Made by a program: the position numbers and the translations under genes. Of a stretch of DNA of 64,000 nt, positions 16,380 through 25,401 are shown piece by piece (the stretch's first letter is position 1; every line of letters begins with the position of its first letter). The notes under the pieces were generated by a model. The model did not search any database and was not told where the DNA came from. It worked only from the letters and a program-made list of their open reading frames with translations. The stretch lies in NCBI GenBank assembly GCA_903862955.1, contig CAIPAH010000024.1:124001-188000 (forward strand), written 5' to 3'. This stretch comes from an uncultured Opitutia bacterium. GTDB lineage: Bacteria > Verrucomicrobiota > Verrucomicrobiia > Opitutales > Opitutaceae.

Positions 16380-17885
16380 ATGGCCAGCCCCGCCGAGCGC
16401 CAGCACAAGATCACTGATTTCTTCCGCCGGGAAATCTGGCTTCCGGCCAACATCGAGGACAATTCGCCCCGCGGCTGGCTCTATGCCGTCCTGCGCGTAC
16501 TCACGATCACTTGGAACGTTTTCCAGGAAACCAAGGCCGCCAGCCGCGCCGCCGCGCTGAGCTTCAGCTCCCTCCTCGGCCTTGGCCCCCTCATTGCCAT
16601 CGGCGTGCTCGTCGGCGGGTTCATGCTCGGCCAGAACAACGATCCCAACCTTGTTGCCAACAAGCTCAGCGAAGTCATCAAGCTCGCCGCCCCGCAGCTC
16701 GCCCAGCTCGAAACCATCAACACCCAGCAGGCCGCCGCCCGCGCCGCCACCCCTCCCGGCGCGCCCGCCGCCCACATCGCGGTCGATCCCAAACTCGTCG
16801 ACCTGATCAACAGCATCATCGTCGGCGCGCACTCCAGCTCGGCGGGCGTCTACGGCGCACTCACGCTCATCCTGATTGTCCTGCTGCTTTTCAAGTCGAT
16901 CGAGGACGCCTTCAACGACATCTGGGGCGTCCGCCTGGGCCGCTCGCTCCTCATGCGGGTCGTGTTCTATTGGACGATCCTGACCCTCGGGGCCGTGCTG
17001 TTTTTCGCCTCCGTCGCCCTCCTCGGCGCCGGCGCGTTCATCAACGTTTTCCTCGAAAAGCTGCCGGGTGGCACCGAGCTGCTGCAAGTACTCCGCTGGT
17101 CGCTCCCGGCGTTTTCCTTCACGCTCCTGGTCGTCGTGCTGACGGTGTTTTACCGCGTCATCCCCAACACCCGCGTGCTCTGGCGCGTCGCGTTTGCCGG
17201 TGCCCTGCTCGTGGCGCTCCTGCTGCTGCTGAACAACTTCATCGCCTTCCTCTATGTGCGCCGCGTCTACCTCGAGCGCAGCCTCTACGGCTCGCTCGGG
17301 ATCCTCCCCGTGCTGATGTTCGGGCTCTACATTTTCTGGTTTTACGTGCTCATCGGGGGCGCCCTCACCTACGCGCTTCAAAACGTCCATCTCCGCAACA
17401 GCCAGGCGGCGTGGAAGAGCCTCACCGAGGCCATGCGCGAGCGCCTTTCGCTCATCGTCTTTCTCACGATCTGCCGGCGCTTCCACGCCTGCCTGCCGCC
17501 GGTTTCCGCCTCCCAGCTCAGCACCTTCGTGAAAGTACCGGCCCAGGTGCTCAACGAGTGCCTCAACCGCCTCGCGGACATGCAGCTGATCAGCGCCCTG
17601 CGCCCGCTGCCGGGATCGCCGGTGACCGACCCGGTCTACCAGCCGACGCGGCCGCTCTCGCACGTCACCCTGCGGGAATTCAAGCAACTCGAGGACCACC
17701 TCGGCGAGAATCCGCTCGGCGTCACCCTCGACCACCTCGACCCCATCCTGCAGCACTACAACGCCGCCCTCGATCGCGCCAGCGACCAGGAGTTTTTCAA
17801 AAAGAGCCTCGAACAGCTCTTCGCCGAGCACGAATTCGACGACTCGCGGCCGCCATTCGCCATGGGCGAAAAGCCGCGGCGGTAG
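16380..17885 (+). CDS. YihY/BrkB-family inner-membrane protein
   Basis: The 501-residue protein belongs to the YihY/virulence-factor BrkB family, often misnamed ribonuclease BN. Typical features are the helix with SRAAALSFSSLLGLGPLIAIG (read here as the first membrane helix), a further set of hydrophobic helices to about residue 345, and LLLLNNFIAFLYVRR and YGSLGILPVLMFGLYIFWF near the end of the membrane part. An extended loop (about 85-150) is Ala/Pro rich. A C-terminal soluble domain (about 350-501) looks winged-helix-like, as in other large members. Transport of an unknown compound is proposed for the family. Confidence 0.88.
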   Translation: MASPAERQHKITDFFRREIWLPANIEDNSPRGWLYAVLRVLTITWNVFQETKAASRAAALSFSSLLGLGPLIAIGVLVGGFMLGQNNDPNLVANKLSEVIKLAAPQLAQLETINTQQAAARAATPPGAPAAHIAVDPKLVDLINSIIVGAHSSSAGVYGALTLILIVLLLFKSIEDAFNDIWGVRLGRSLLMRVVFYWTILTLGAVLFFASVALLGAGAFINVFLEKLPGGTELLQVLRWSLPAFSFTLLVVVLTVFYRVIPNTRVLWRVAFAGALLVALLLLLNNFIAFLYVRRVYLERSLYGSLGILPVLMFGLYIFWFYVLIGGALTYALQNVHLRNSQAAWKSLTEAMRERLSLIVFLTICRRFHACLPPVSASQLSTFVKVPAQVLNECLNRLADMQLISALRPLPGSPVTDPVYQPTRPLSHVTLREFKQLEDHLGENPLGVTLDHLDPILQHYNAALDRASDQEFFKKSLEQLFAEHEFDDSRPPFAMGEKPRR

Positions 17886-17944
17886 GCCGATACTTCGCCC
17901 TTGCCTCACACGGGCGGCGACCTAGCGTCGCCGTTTTTCCCTCC

Positions 17945-19609
17945 ATGATCTCCTGGATTCAAAGATATTTTCAGCACCACTTCCGCATCGTCTTCGGCCT
18001 GGTGCTGCTGGCCACGATTGTCTCGTTCATCATCGCCTTCGGCCCCGGCTCCAATGTCGGCCGCGGCATCGAGTCACGCGCCGCCGTTGCCCGCGAGTTC
18101 TTCGGGTATAATCTCGGCTCCCAGGAGGACGAAGCCCGCCTCTTCGGCGACGCCAACCTCAGCGCCACCCTCCAGGTCGGCTATAGCTCCCTCGACAGCG
18201 CCGATCTCCAGAACTACGCGCTCCAGCGCGCCGCCGCCCTTTCCCTCGCCGACCAGCTCCACATTCCCGCCGCCACCAGCCAGGAAGTAACGGACTACAT
18301 CAAGAACCTGCGCGCCTTCAGCGGCGAGGACGGGCAGTTCGACGCCCATCGCTACGAGACTTTCCGCGATTCCCTCAAGACCAACCCCCGCCTGACCGAA
18401 GGCACCGTCCGCCGCGTGCTCTCCGACGATGTTCGCGCCGACAAGGTCAAGAAGGTCCTCTCCGGCCCCGGCTACGTGCTCCCCGCCGACGTCAAAACCC
18501 AGCTCGACCGCGCCGACTCGGTATGGACGCTGGGCGTCGCCACCGCCGACTACGCGAGCTACAGCCCGTCGATCCCGATGTCGGACCTCGCGCTGGCCAA
18601 ATTCTTCGAGGAAAACTCCTTCCGTTACACGATCCCTGCCCGCGTGGTCACGACGGCCGCGTTCTTCCCCGCCGCCGCCTACACGGGTTCGGTCGCGGTG
18701 ACCGACGCCGAGGTGAACGCCTACTACGCCTCGAGTCCCGGCCGCTGGATCAACCCCGCGGCCAAGCCCGGCGCGAAGCCCAACCCCGCCGCGGATTTCG
18801 CCGCTGTTCGCTCCCAAGTCGAAGCCGACCTGAAGCTCGAGCGCGCGCAGAAGATCGCCACCAAGATCGCCTCCGACCTGTCCTTCGCCTTGTATGAGGG
18901 CAAGGTCGCCGTCGGCAGCCCGGCCTTCGACGCCCTGCTCGCCGCCCAGCACCTCACGCCCCGCACCGTGGCGCCTTTCACCCGCGAGGACGGCCCCGCC
19001 GAGTTCGGTGGTTCGCCGGATATCGCCACCGAGGCTTTCAAGCTCGGTGCCGACCGCGCCTATTCCGACGCCCTCCCCGCCCCCGGCGGCGCGGTGGTGC
19101 TCTTCTGGAAGGAAACCCTGCCGCCGCGCCAGCCCCTCCTCACGGAGGTCCGTGCTAAGGTTGCCGCCGACTACACCGAAAACGAAAAGCGCATCCGCTT
19201 CGTCGAGGCCGGCAAGATCCTCCGCAGCCAGCTGGAAACCCGGCTCAAGGCCGGCGACACGTTCGAAAAAGCCGCGGCTGCCGCCGGCAGCGCCGCCTCG
19301 GTCAAGGTCACGGCCAAGGTCCTCCCGCCGTTTTCCCGCCGCACGCCGGCCAAGGACGTCGATACCTCCATTCTCGGCACGCTCGACCGCCTCGAAAAGG
19401 GCCGCGTCTCCGACATGAGCATCGTCAAGGACGAGGGCATCCTGATCTACGCCCAGGACAAAAAGCTGCCCGATTTCAACGAGACCGGCGCCGCCTACCT
19501 CGGCATGCGCGCCCAGCTCGCCGCGGTCAACGCCCGCATCGGCGCCAGCTCGTTCCTCGCGGAAATGGTCGCGCAGGAACTCAAGAAGTCCGAGCCGCCG
19601 GTCAAGTGA
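17945..19609 (+). CDS. SurA/PpiD-like membrane-anchored periplasmic chaperone
   Basis: The 554-residue protein begins with MISWIQRYFQHHFRIVFGLV, an N-terminal membrane anchor like that of PpiD (SurA_N_3 domain). Helices with LSLADQLHIPAATSQEVTDYI and LTEGTVRRVLSDDVRADKVKKVL follow, in the SurA_N pattern. The middle region has no clearly recognisable parvulin active-site motif. The C-terminal half repeats SurA-like helical elements (VRAKVAADYTENEKRIRFVEAG). It is therefore likely a holdase-type chaperone in the periplasm; isomerase activity is uncertain. ATG 17945 is chosen because the anchor starts there. Confidence 0.78.
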   Translation: MISWIQRYFQHHFRIVFGLVLLATIVSFIIAFGPGSNVGRGIESRAAVAREFFGYNLGSQEDEARLFGDANLSATLQVGYSSLDSADLQNYALQRAAALSLADQLHIPAATSQEVTDYIKNLRAFSGEDGQFDAHRYETFRDSLKTNPRLTEGTVRRVLSDDVRADKVKKVLSGPGYVLPADVKTQLDRADSVWTLGVATADYASYSPSIPMSDLALAKFFEENSFRYTIPARVVTTAAFFPAAAYTGSVAVTDAEVNAYYASSPGRWINPAAKPGAKPNPAADFAAVRSQVEADLKLERAQKIATKIASDLSFALYEGKVAVGSPAFDALLAAQHLTPRTVAPFTREDGPAEFGGSPDIATEAFKLGADRAYSDALPAPGGAVVLFWKETLPPRQPLLTEVRAKVAADYTENEKRIRFVEAGKILRSQLETRLKAGDTFEKAAAAAGSAASVKVTAKVLPPFSRRTPAKDVDTSILGTLDRLEKGRVSDMSIVKDEGILIYAQDKKLPDFNETGAAYLGMRAQLAAVNARIGASSFLAEMVAQELKKSEPPVK

Positions 19610-19831
19610 CCCGGGGCGCGGTCCCGCGCCAACCGCTCATCCCCGCGGCTAACCGCTCGACTCGATTCCTCTCGAACTGGCGCGTCCCGCCCGGTAATCC
19701 AACGCGTCATGCCGCCATGTCGTCTCGCGTCGATTCCCTCCGCCGGTGCCCTTTGGCCGGCCTGAATTACCGTAACTTTTCGACACCGGCCGTGTTCTCA
19801 CTTCACTCGTCGCCCACGCTCCCTCTCTAAC

Positions 19832-21478
19832 ATGTCCCGTTCCACCACCCGCGCCGTCCTGCTCACGCTCAGCCTCGCCGCGCTCAACCGCCTTTCGGCC
19901 CAGGAGCCCGCCACCACGGAACCCGTCGCCCCGCCGACGCCCACCCAGGACGTCGCCGCCCCGGCCACGTCCACGGCGCCCGTCAACCCGCCCGCCCCGG
20001 CCCCCTCGCAGCCGCTCACCGCCGAGCCGGCCCAGAATCCGGCGGTGGAGCCGGCCCCGGCCCAGACCGCCCCCGTCCTCACCCTTGACCAGGCCATCGC
20101 CCGCGTCCTCGAGAAGAATTTCAATCTCCGCGTCCAAGGCTTCAACACCGCCAACGCCAAGGAAAACCTCGTCATCGCCAAGGCCGGTTTCGACCCGACC
20201 TTCACCGCCCTCGGCTCGCGCTCCAAGACGCAGGGCGTCACCTCCAGCACCGCGTCCACAGGCAACATCGTCGCTTCCAACTACCGCCAGGATCAGACCG
20301 ACGTCCGGGTGGGCGTGGTCCAGAACCTCGTGACCGGCGCGGCCGTCAACGCGAGCGCCAGCGTGCTCCGCAGCTCCAACAATCTCGCGCTGAACAGCTT
20401 CAACCCGGCCTACAACAGCGACCTGTCCGTGTCCCTCACGCAGCCCTTGCTGAAGGGCGCCGGCCCCAAGGTGGCCCGCGCCGTCATCGAGCAGACCAAG
20501 CTCGGCATCACCATCGCCAACCTCAATTACAAGGGCAGCGTCCTTCAGGCCGTGCGCGACACCGAGGCCGCCTACTACACCCTCGCCTTCGCCCGCGGCC
20601 AGCTCGCGGTCAAGCAGCGCAGCCTCGAGCTCGCCCAGAAACTTTACGACGAGAACAAGGTGAAGAAGAACACCGGCGTCGCCACCGACCTCGACGTCCT
20701 CACCGCCGAGGTGGGCGTCGCCACCGCGCAAAACGGCGTCGTCCTCGCCCAGCAGCAGGTCCGCAACAGCGAGGACAACCTCCTCGCCCTCACCGGCCAG
20801 TTTGAGTTCGCCACGCCGCCCGGCTCGGTGACGTTCACGCCCTACAACGACCCCGCCCCGTCCGTCGGCGAATCCTTCCGCCTTGCCCGCGAGCTGCAGC
20901 CCACCTACGTCGCCGCGCTCGAAACCATCAAGCAGCTCGAGATCGCCGCCGCCGTCGCCAACAACGGCAAGCTGCCCACGCTGAACTTCGACGGCGCCGT
21001 CGGCTTCAACGGCCTCGATCACTCGACCAACAGCTCGATCGACAACCTCAAGACCGGCGACAATTACAACTGGCAGGCCGATCTTTCCCTCAGTGTGCCG
21101 TGGGGCCTGCGCAGCGATCGCGCCCGCGCCCGCATCGCGCTCAACAATCTCCACCAGGAACAGACCCAGCTCCAGCAGATCGAGCAGAACCTCCTCGTGC
21201 AGGTCCGCGCCGCCGTGCTCGCGGTCGACACCAACATCGAGAGCGTCCAGATTTCCGCCAAGGCCACCCAGCTCGCCGAGAAACAATACGAGCTGCAAAA
21301 GGCCAAGTTTGATGCCGGCTTGTCCACCAGCCGCGACGTGCTCCAGTCCCAGACCGACCTCGAGACCGTCCGCGTCAACGACCTGCAGGCCCGCGTGAAT
21401 CTCCGCATCGCCGTCGCCAACCTGCACCAGTTGGACGGTTCCTCGATCGAGCGCTACCACATCGCGCTCGCCGAATAA
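19832..21478 (+). CDS. TolC-family outer-membrane efflux protein
   Basis: The 548-residue protein has a signal peptide (about 1-23) and a Pro/Ala-rich linker (about 24-85). Two outer-membrane efflux protein (OEP) repeats follow, typical of TolC: LTLDQAIARVLEKNFNLRVQG opens the first, and SVPWGLRSDRARARIALNNL lies in the second. The long heptad-rich helices include VRNSEDNLLALTG and KATQLAEKQYELQKAKFDAG. It would form the outer-membrane channel of a tripartite efflux or type I secretion system, yet no inner-membrane pump gene is adjacent. The 222-base gap upstream shows no clear gene. Confidence 0.9.
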   Translation: MSRSTTRAVLLTLSLAALNRLSAQEPATTEPVAPPTPTQDVAAPATSTAPVNPPAPAPSQPLTAEPAQNPAVEPAPAQTAPVLTLDQAIARVLEKNFNLRVQGFNTANAKENLVIAKAGFDPTFTALGSRSKTQGVTSSTASTGNIVASNYRQDQTDVRVGVVQNLVTGAAVNASASVLRSSNNLALNSFNPAYNSDLSVSLTQPLLKGAGPKVARAVIEQTKLGITIANLNYKGSVLQAVRDTEAAYYTLAFARGQLAVKQRSLELAQKLYDENKVKKNTGVATDLDVLTAEVGVATAQNGVVLAQQQVRNSEDNLLALTGQFEFATPPGSVTFTPYNDPAPSVGESFRLARELQPTYVAALETIKQLEIAAAVANNGKLPTLNFDGAVGFNGLDHSTNSSIDNLKTGDNYNWQADLSLSVPWGLRSDRARARIALNNLHQEQTQLQQIEQNLLVQVRAAVLAVDTNIESVQISAKATQLAEKQYELQKAKFDAGLSTSRDVLQSQTDLETVRVNDLQARVNLRIAVANLHQLDGSSIERYHIALAE

Positions 21479-21506
21479 GCGCGTTGTAGGGCGGGATCGC
21501 CCGGGA

Positions 21507-21565
21507 GTAGCGCAGGCGTCCTCGCCTGCTTCGCTGCAAATTGCAGGCGGGGACGCCTGCGCTAC
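21507..21565. repeat. 23-bp inverted repeat (gtagcgcaggcgtc family)
   Basis: Arms 21507-21529 and 21543-21565 pair with one mismatch across a 13-base spacer. Just upstream (21487-21503) is a second short word, tagggcgggatcgccc, which recurs in related form at 48840-48870. The element lies between the convergent ends of the TolC-like gene and miaA, where a bidirectional terminator could act, although no T-run follows. Confidence 0.8.
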
Positions 21566-21607
21566 TTTCCCTAACCACGGGTTGAAAACCGGTGCTACGC
21601 CAACCAC

Positions 21608-22510
21608 TCAAGCCCCGAACAGCCCCGCCACCGTCAACTCCGCTGCCGGCACTTCCCGGTGCTCCGGCAACTGCGTCCGAAACCAGGTGCGCTGTTTTTT
21701 CACCAACGCACGGGTGTTCCTGGCAATCTCCGCCGCCAACGCGCTCTCCGGCAATTTGCCATCGAGGAAATCGATCACCTCCCGGTAACCGATCGCCCGC
21801 GCCGCGCTCGGATTATCGCGCAACCCCGCGCCGCAGAGTTGCCGCACTTCCGCCACGAGTCCCGCCTGCAACATCGCGGCCACCCGCTGTTCGATCCTCT
21901 GCGCTAACATCTCCGGCGGCTGCTCCAGCCGCGTCAGCTTCACCGTCCACGGCGCAAACGGTCCCGGCTGCCGGGCAAATTCCTCCGCCAGTTCCGCCAG
22001 CGTCCGCCCCGACGCGAGGCAACGCTCCAGTGCCCGCGTCACGCGGCGCGGATTCGCCACGTCGAGTTCGCCCAGGCCCGCGGGGTTGAGTGAACGCAGC
22101 CGGGCCAGCGCCTCGGACCCCGACAGCGCCCGCACCTCCGCCCGCAACGCCGGCGACACCGCCACGTCGTCCGCCACCGGCGCGAAGAAGCTTTTCAGGT
22201 AAAACCCGCTGCCACCCACGACCAGCACCGGGCGCCCGCGGCCCTCGATGGCTTCCACCGCGGCCCGGGCCTTTGTCACGTAATGCGTGACATCCATCCG
22301 TTCGGTCACGTCGCAGATGTCGATGAGGTGATGCGGCACCCGCGCGCGTTCCCCGGCCGTCGGCTTCGCCGTGCCGAGGTCCATCCCGCGGTAGAACAGC
22401 AGCGAATCGCATGAGACGATTTCCGCGTTCCGCCGCTCCGCCCACCGCAGCGCCCACTCGGTCTTGCCCGAGGCGGTGCAGCCGGTGAGGACGTGGATGA
22501 CGGGTTTCAT
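21608..22510 (-). CDS. miaA: tRNA dimethylallyltransferase
   Basis: The 300-residue protein has the P-loop GCTASGKTEWALRWA near its N-terminus. SCDSLLFYRGMDLGTAKPT and VPHHLIDICD follow, then VVGGSGFYLKSFF, LDVANPRRVTRALE and the C-terminal AIGYREVIDFLDG. These are the MiaA motifs. The enzyme transfers a dimethylallyl group to A37 of tRNAs that read UNN codons. The start at ATG 22510 places the P-loop at residues 10-17 as expected; a longer frame upstream would overlap the divergent lipid-kinase gene. Confidence 0.95.
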   Translation of the reverse strand: MKPVIHVLTGCTASGKTEWALRWAERRNAEIVSCDSLLFYRGMDLGTAKPTAGERARVPHHLIDICDVTERMDVTHYVTKARAAVEAIEGRGRPVLVVGGSGFYLKSFFAPVADDVAVSPALRAEVRALSGSEALARLRSLNPAGLGELDVANPRRVTRALERCLASGRTLAELAEEFARQPGPFAPWTVKLTRLEQPPEMLAQRIEQRVAAMLQAGLVAEVRQLCGAGLRDNPSAARAIGYREVIDFLDGKLPESALAAEIARNTRALVKKQRTWFRTQLPEHREVPAAELTVAGLFGA

Positions 22511-22610
22511 GGCGCGCCGAGCCAAGACTGCTTTGCGGCGTCGCGCGAGGCGAAGTATCCGCTCCGCGCTCGCCCTGCGGGGCTTCAACCGCTTGGCTGC
22601 ACTTCCTCCG

Positions 22611-23525
22611 TTGAAAACCCGCTTCATCGTCAACCCCCGCGCCGGCCGGGCCGGCCGAGTCCTGGCCCGCGTGCATGAGTTCGCCTCGCAACTGCAGGCC
22701 GACGTCTCGCTCACCACGCATCGCCATCACGCCACGGAACTCGCCACCCACGCACTGCTCGAGGGCTGCCGGCTGATCGTGGCGGTGGGCGGCGACGGGA
22801 CGTTGAACGAGGTGGCCTCGAGCCTAGTGGACACCCCCGCCACCTTCGGGCTCATCCCCTGCGGCTCCGGCAACGGCCTCGGGCGCCACCTGGGGATTCA
22901 CGGCAGCCTCGAGCACGCGCTGGAAACACTGCGCAGCGGCCGCAACCGGCTGATCGACACGGGCCTCGCGGAAGGCCACCCGTTTTTCAACGTCGCGGGG
23001 CTGGGCTTCGAGGCCGAGCTATCCGCGCAGTTCAATCGGCTGACCGACCGCGGCTTGCTGCGTTACATGGGCGCCGGCGCCCAGCTCTGGCGCCGCCACG
23101 AGCCCGAGGACTATTGGATCGAATGCGAGGACCACCGGCAGCGCGCTCGCGGCTTCACCGTCGCCGTCGCCAACAGCGACCAATACGGCAACAACGCCCG
23201 CATTGCCCCCGGCGCACGCGTCGACGACGGCCTGCTCGATCTCACCGTCGTGCCGCCCGTCCCCGCCTGGCGCGCCCTGCCGCTGCTGGCCGGGCTGTTC
23301 ACGGGTGCGATCGGGTCCGCCCAGGGCGTCGTCCGGCTTCGGTCGACGCATTTCGTCGTCGAACGAGCCGCGCCGGGCCTGATTCACACCGACGGCGAGA
23401 CGCATTCGGCCGGCACGCGCGTGGAGTTCATGCTGCGTCCCCGCAGCCTGCGCGTGATGGCCCCGCCGACTGACGACATGGAACTTCTCCCGGTCGAGCC
23501 GGAATTTTCGACGCTCAATCCCTGA
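22611..23525 (+). CDS. Diacylglycerol/lipid kinase-like protein (YegS/DagK family)
   Basis: The protein starts with KTRFIVNPRAGRAG, the usual N-terminal strand and N-P-x-A/S-G motif of the DAGK catalytic family. It then has LIVAVGGDGTLNEVASSL with the nucleotide-binding G-G-D-G-T, and IPCGSGNGLGRHLGI. The C-terminal beta domain holds NSDQYGNNARIAPGARVDDG and HTDGE. Members phosphorylate lipids such as diacylglycerol or sphingoid bases at the membrane. The start is uncertain: TTG 22611 gives 304 residues and the expected N-terminus, while ATG 22509 adds a basic tail of 34 residues and overlaps the divergent miaA start. Confidence 0.85.
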   Translation: MKTRFIVNPRAGRAGRVLARVHEFASQLQADVSLTTHRHHATELATHALLEGCRLIVAVGGDGTLNEVASSLVDTPATFGLIPCGSGNGLGRHLGIHGSLEHALETLRSGRNRLIDTGLAEGHPFFNVAGLGFEAELSAQFNRLTDRGLLRYMGAGAQLWRRHEPEDYWIECEDHRQRARGFTVAVANSDQYGNNARIAPGARVDDGLLDLTVVPPVPAWRALPLLAGLFTGAIGSAQGVVRLRSTHFVVERAAPGLIHTDGETHSAGTRVEFMLRPRSLRVMAPPTDDMELLPVEPEFSTLNP

Positions 23526-23547
23526 CCGGGGAAAACCGCGGGTTCGC

Positions 23548-25350
23548 TCAGCGTCCGCCCGCCGCGATCCAGTGGTCCACTTCCTGAGCCAGCACATCCA
23601 GCGGCATGGAGCCGCCGCGAAGGACGAGGTTGTGGAATTCCTTGATCGAGAACTTCGGGCCCAGCGCCGCCTTCGCTTTTTCGCGCAGCTCGAGGATTTT
23701 CAACTGGCCGATCATGTAGGAGCACGCCTGGCCGGGCCAGACGATGTAACGTTCGGTCTCGGTCGCGGTGAAGCCGTAGTCGATCACCTGCTGGCGCGTC
23801 CACTTCAGCGAGTGGAGCCCCGTGTCGACCACCAGCCGGCGGGCGCGGAAGAGCTGCAGGTTCAGGAAACCGAGCTTGCCGGGCAGATCGCCGTCATACC
23901 ACCCGTTCTCCGCCGCCAGCCGTTCCGCATAGAGCGCCCAGCCTTCGACGTAGGCTGAATTGAAGCCGAACACGCCGAGTTTCCGGTAGCGCGGGAGTTC
24001 CGTGGATTCCTGCTGGATCGTGATCTGGAAATGATGCCCCGGCACCGCTTCGTGATAGGCCGTGGACTTCAAGCCCGTGCCGAGCCACGTCACGCGCGGA
24101 CTCAGGTCCGCCAGTGGCAGCCAGTAGATGCCGGGCGTCGTCCCGTCCGGCGCAGGCGCCGAGTAATGCGCCGCAGCGCTTTTCTCGGAGAAGGCCGGCT
24201 CGCGCTTGACCGTCACCGGCGCCTTGGGCCGGAGGTCAAAGCACGCGACCGAGCGCCGCTGCGCGTCCTGCACGAGCGCATCCACCTTGGCCACCAGCGC
24301 GACGCGCGGATCTGGTTCCGCGGGCGGGTTCAGCTTTGCATTCAATTTCTCGATGCGTTCCTGGATCGTGCCGTCCTTGTAGCCGAGCTGCTGGAGGATC
24401 GACTCCATCTCGGCCGACACCCGTTTCTCCTCCCGCAGCCCGATCGCATGGATCTCTGCCGGCGTGAGCTTCGTCGTCGTCAGCGTCTCCAGGTTGTTCG
24501 CGTAATACTCCGCGCCGTGCGGCAAACGCCACGCGCCGGCATCGTCCGTCGCCCGGGGCAACTGCGCCGCCAGCAGCGCGCGCACACGCTGGTAGGCCGG
24601 GATGATATTTGCGGCCACTTCCTTGGCCGCCGCTGCCACGAATTTCCCGCGCTGCTCCGCCGGGATGGCGCCGCCCAGTGCCGCGATGCGCTTGTCGAGC
24701 GACGACGCAAAGACGTTGCCCGCCGGATTCAGCGCCGTGAACCCTTCCAGCTGGTCGAGCACGCGCTGGAGGACGAAGCGCGGGGGAATGCAGCCCGCGT
24801 CCGCCGCGGCCTTCGCCTCCGCAATGCCATCATCGATCCGCGGCGCCACCAGCGCCAGCCGCGCGAGGTAGTTCTCGATGTCGCGCACGTTGCGGATCGG
24901 GTGCGTCGTCGTGAGGAAATTCACCAGCCCGAGATGCAGCCCGCTGAACTGGTTGAAGATGAAGGTCTGTTGCGCGAATTGCGCGCTGCGCACCGCGTCC
25001 TCCAGCGTCCACTTGATGATGGCTGCAGACGTGCGTTGCGCGGGCGTGAGGCCGGCGTCAGGAAACCCCGCAAGCGCCTGCAGCCCCTCGCGCGCCAGCG
25101 CGGCGCGCTCCTGCGCGGCCTTCACGCCGTAGGTCTGCCCGAAGGCCCCGCCAAGGGTAAGCTGCCGGTCCAGTGCGTCCTGTTCCACGCCGCTGAAATA
25201 CTGCGCGCGCGTGGCAAACTGGGGATTCTGCTTCACCCAGCGGACCGCGAAGTCATCGGCCCATTGGTCAAAGGACGGCGCGGCGGCACGGCCGAGCCCC
25301 GCGAGGCAGGTGGTGAACAGGGCGAGTAGGACGAGGAGGCGGATTTTCAT
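23548..25350 (-). CDS. DUF885-family secreted peptidase-like protein
   Basis: The 600-residue protein has a signal peptide (about 1-22). It is then mostly helical, like the DUF885 family. STAYHEAVPGHHFQI (about 429-443) carries H-E-x-x-x-G-H-H, resembling a zinc-binding HExxH-type site; a second Glu is offered by AYVEGWALYAERLA, typical of this family. Related proteins are annotated as metallopeptidases by fold, but substrates are mostly undefined. It lies after the lipid-kinase gene end (convergent) and just downstream of the TIR operon on the same strand, with 51 bases between, so read-through is possible. Confidence 0.85.
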   Translation of the reverse strand: MKIRLLVLLALFTTCLAGLGRAAAPSFDQWADDFAVRWVKQNPQFATRAQYFSGVEQDALDRQLTLGGAFGQTYGVKAAQERAALAREGLQALAGFPDAGLTPAQRTSAAIIKWTLEDAVRSAQFAQQTFIFNQFSGLHLGLVNFLTTTHPIRNVRDIENYLARLALVAPRIDDGIAEAKAAADAGCIPPRFVLQRVLDQLEGFTALNPAGNVFASSLDKRIAALGGAIPAEQRGKFVAAAAKEVAANIIPAYQRVRALLAAQLPRATDDAGAWRLPHGAEYYANNLETLTTTKLTPAEIHAIGLREEKRVSAEMESILQQLGYKDGTIQERIEKLNAKLNPPAEPDPRVALVAKVDALVQDAQRRSVACFDLRPKAPVTVKREPAFSEKSAAAHYSAPAPDGTTPGIYWLPLADLSPRVTWLGTGLKSTAYHEAVPGHHFQITIQQESTELPRYRKLGVFGFNSAYVEGWALYAERLAAENGWYDGDLPGKLGFLNLQLFRARRLVVDTGLHSLKWTRQQVIDYGFTATETERYIVWPGQACSYMIGQLKILELREKAKAALGPKFSIKEFHNLVLRGGSMPLDVLAQEVDHWIAAGGR

Positions 25351-25401
25351 GGGTAAAAAGGGGTGTCGGCCCGTCGCAGGCGGGGCAAGGCTGGAGGCGC
25401 G

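Noticed and set aside
16511-17944. In-frame extension of the SurA/PpiD-like gene back through the YihY gene
   Set aside because: The upstream part is an out-of-frame reading of yihY; the membrane anchor after ATG 17945 marks the true start.
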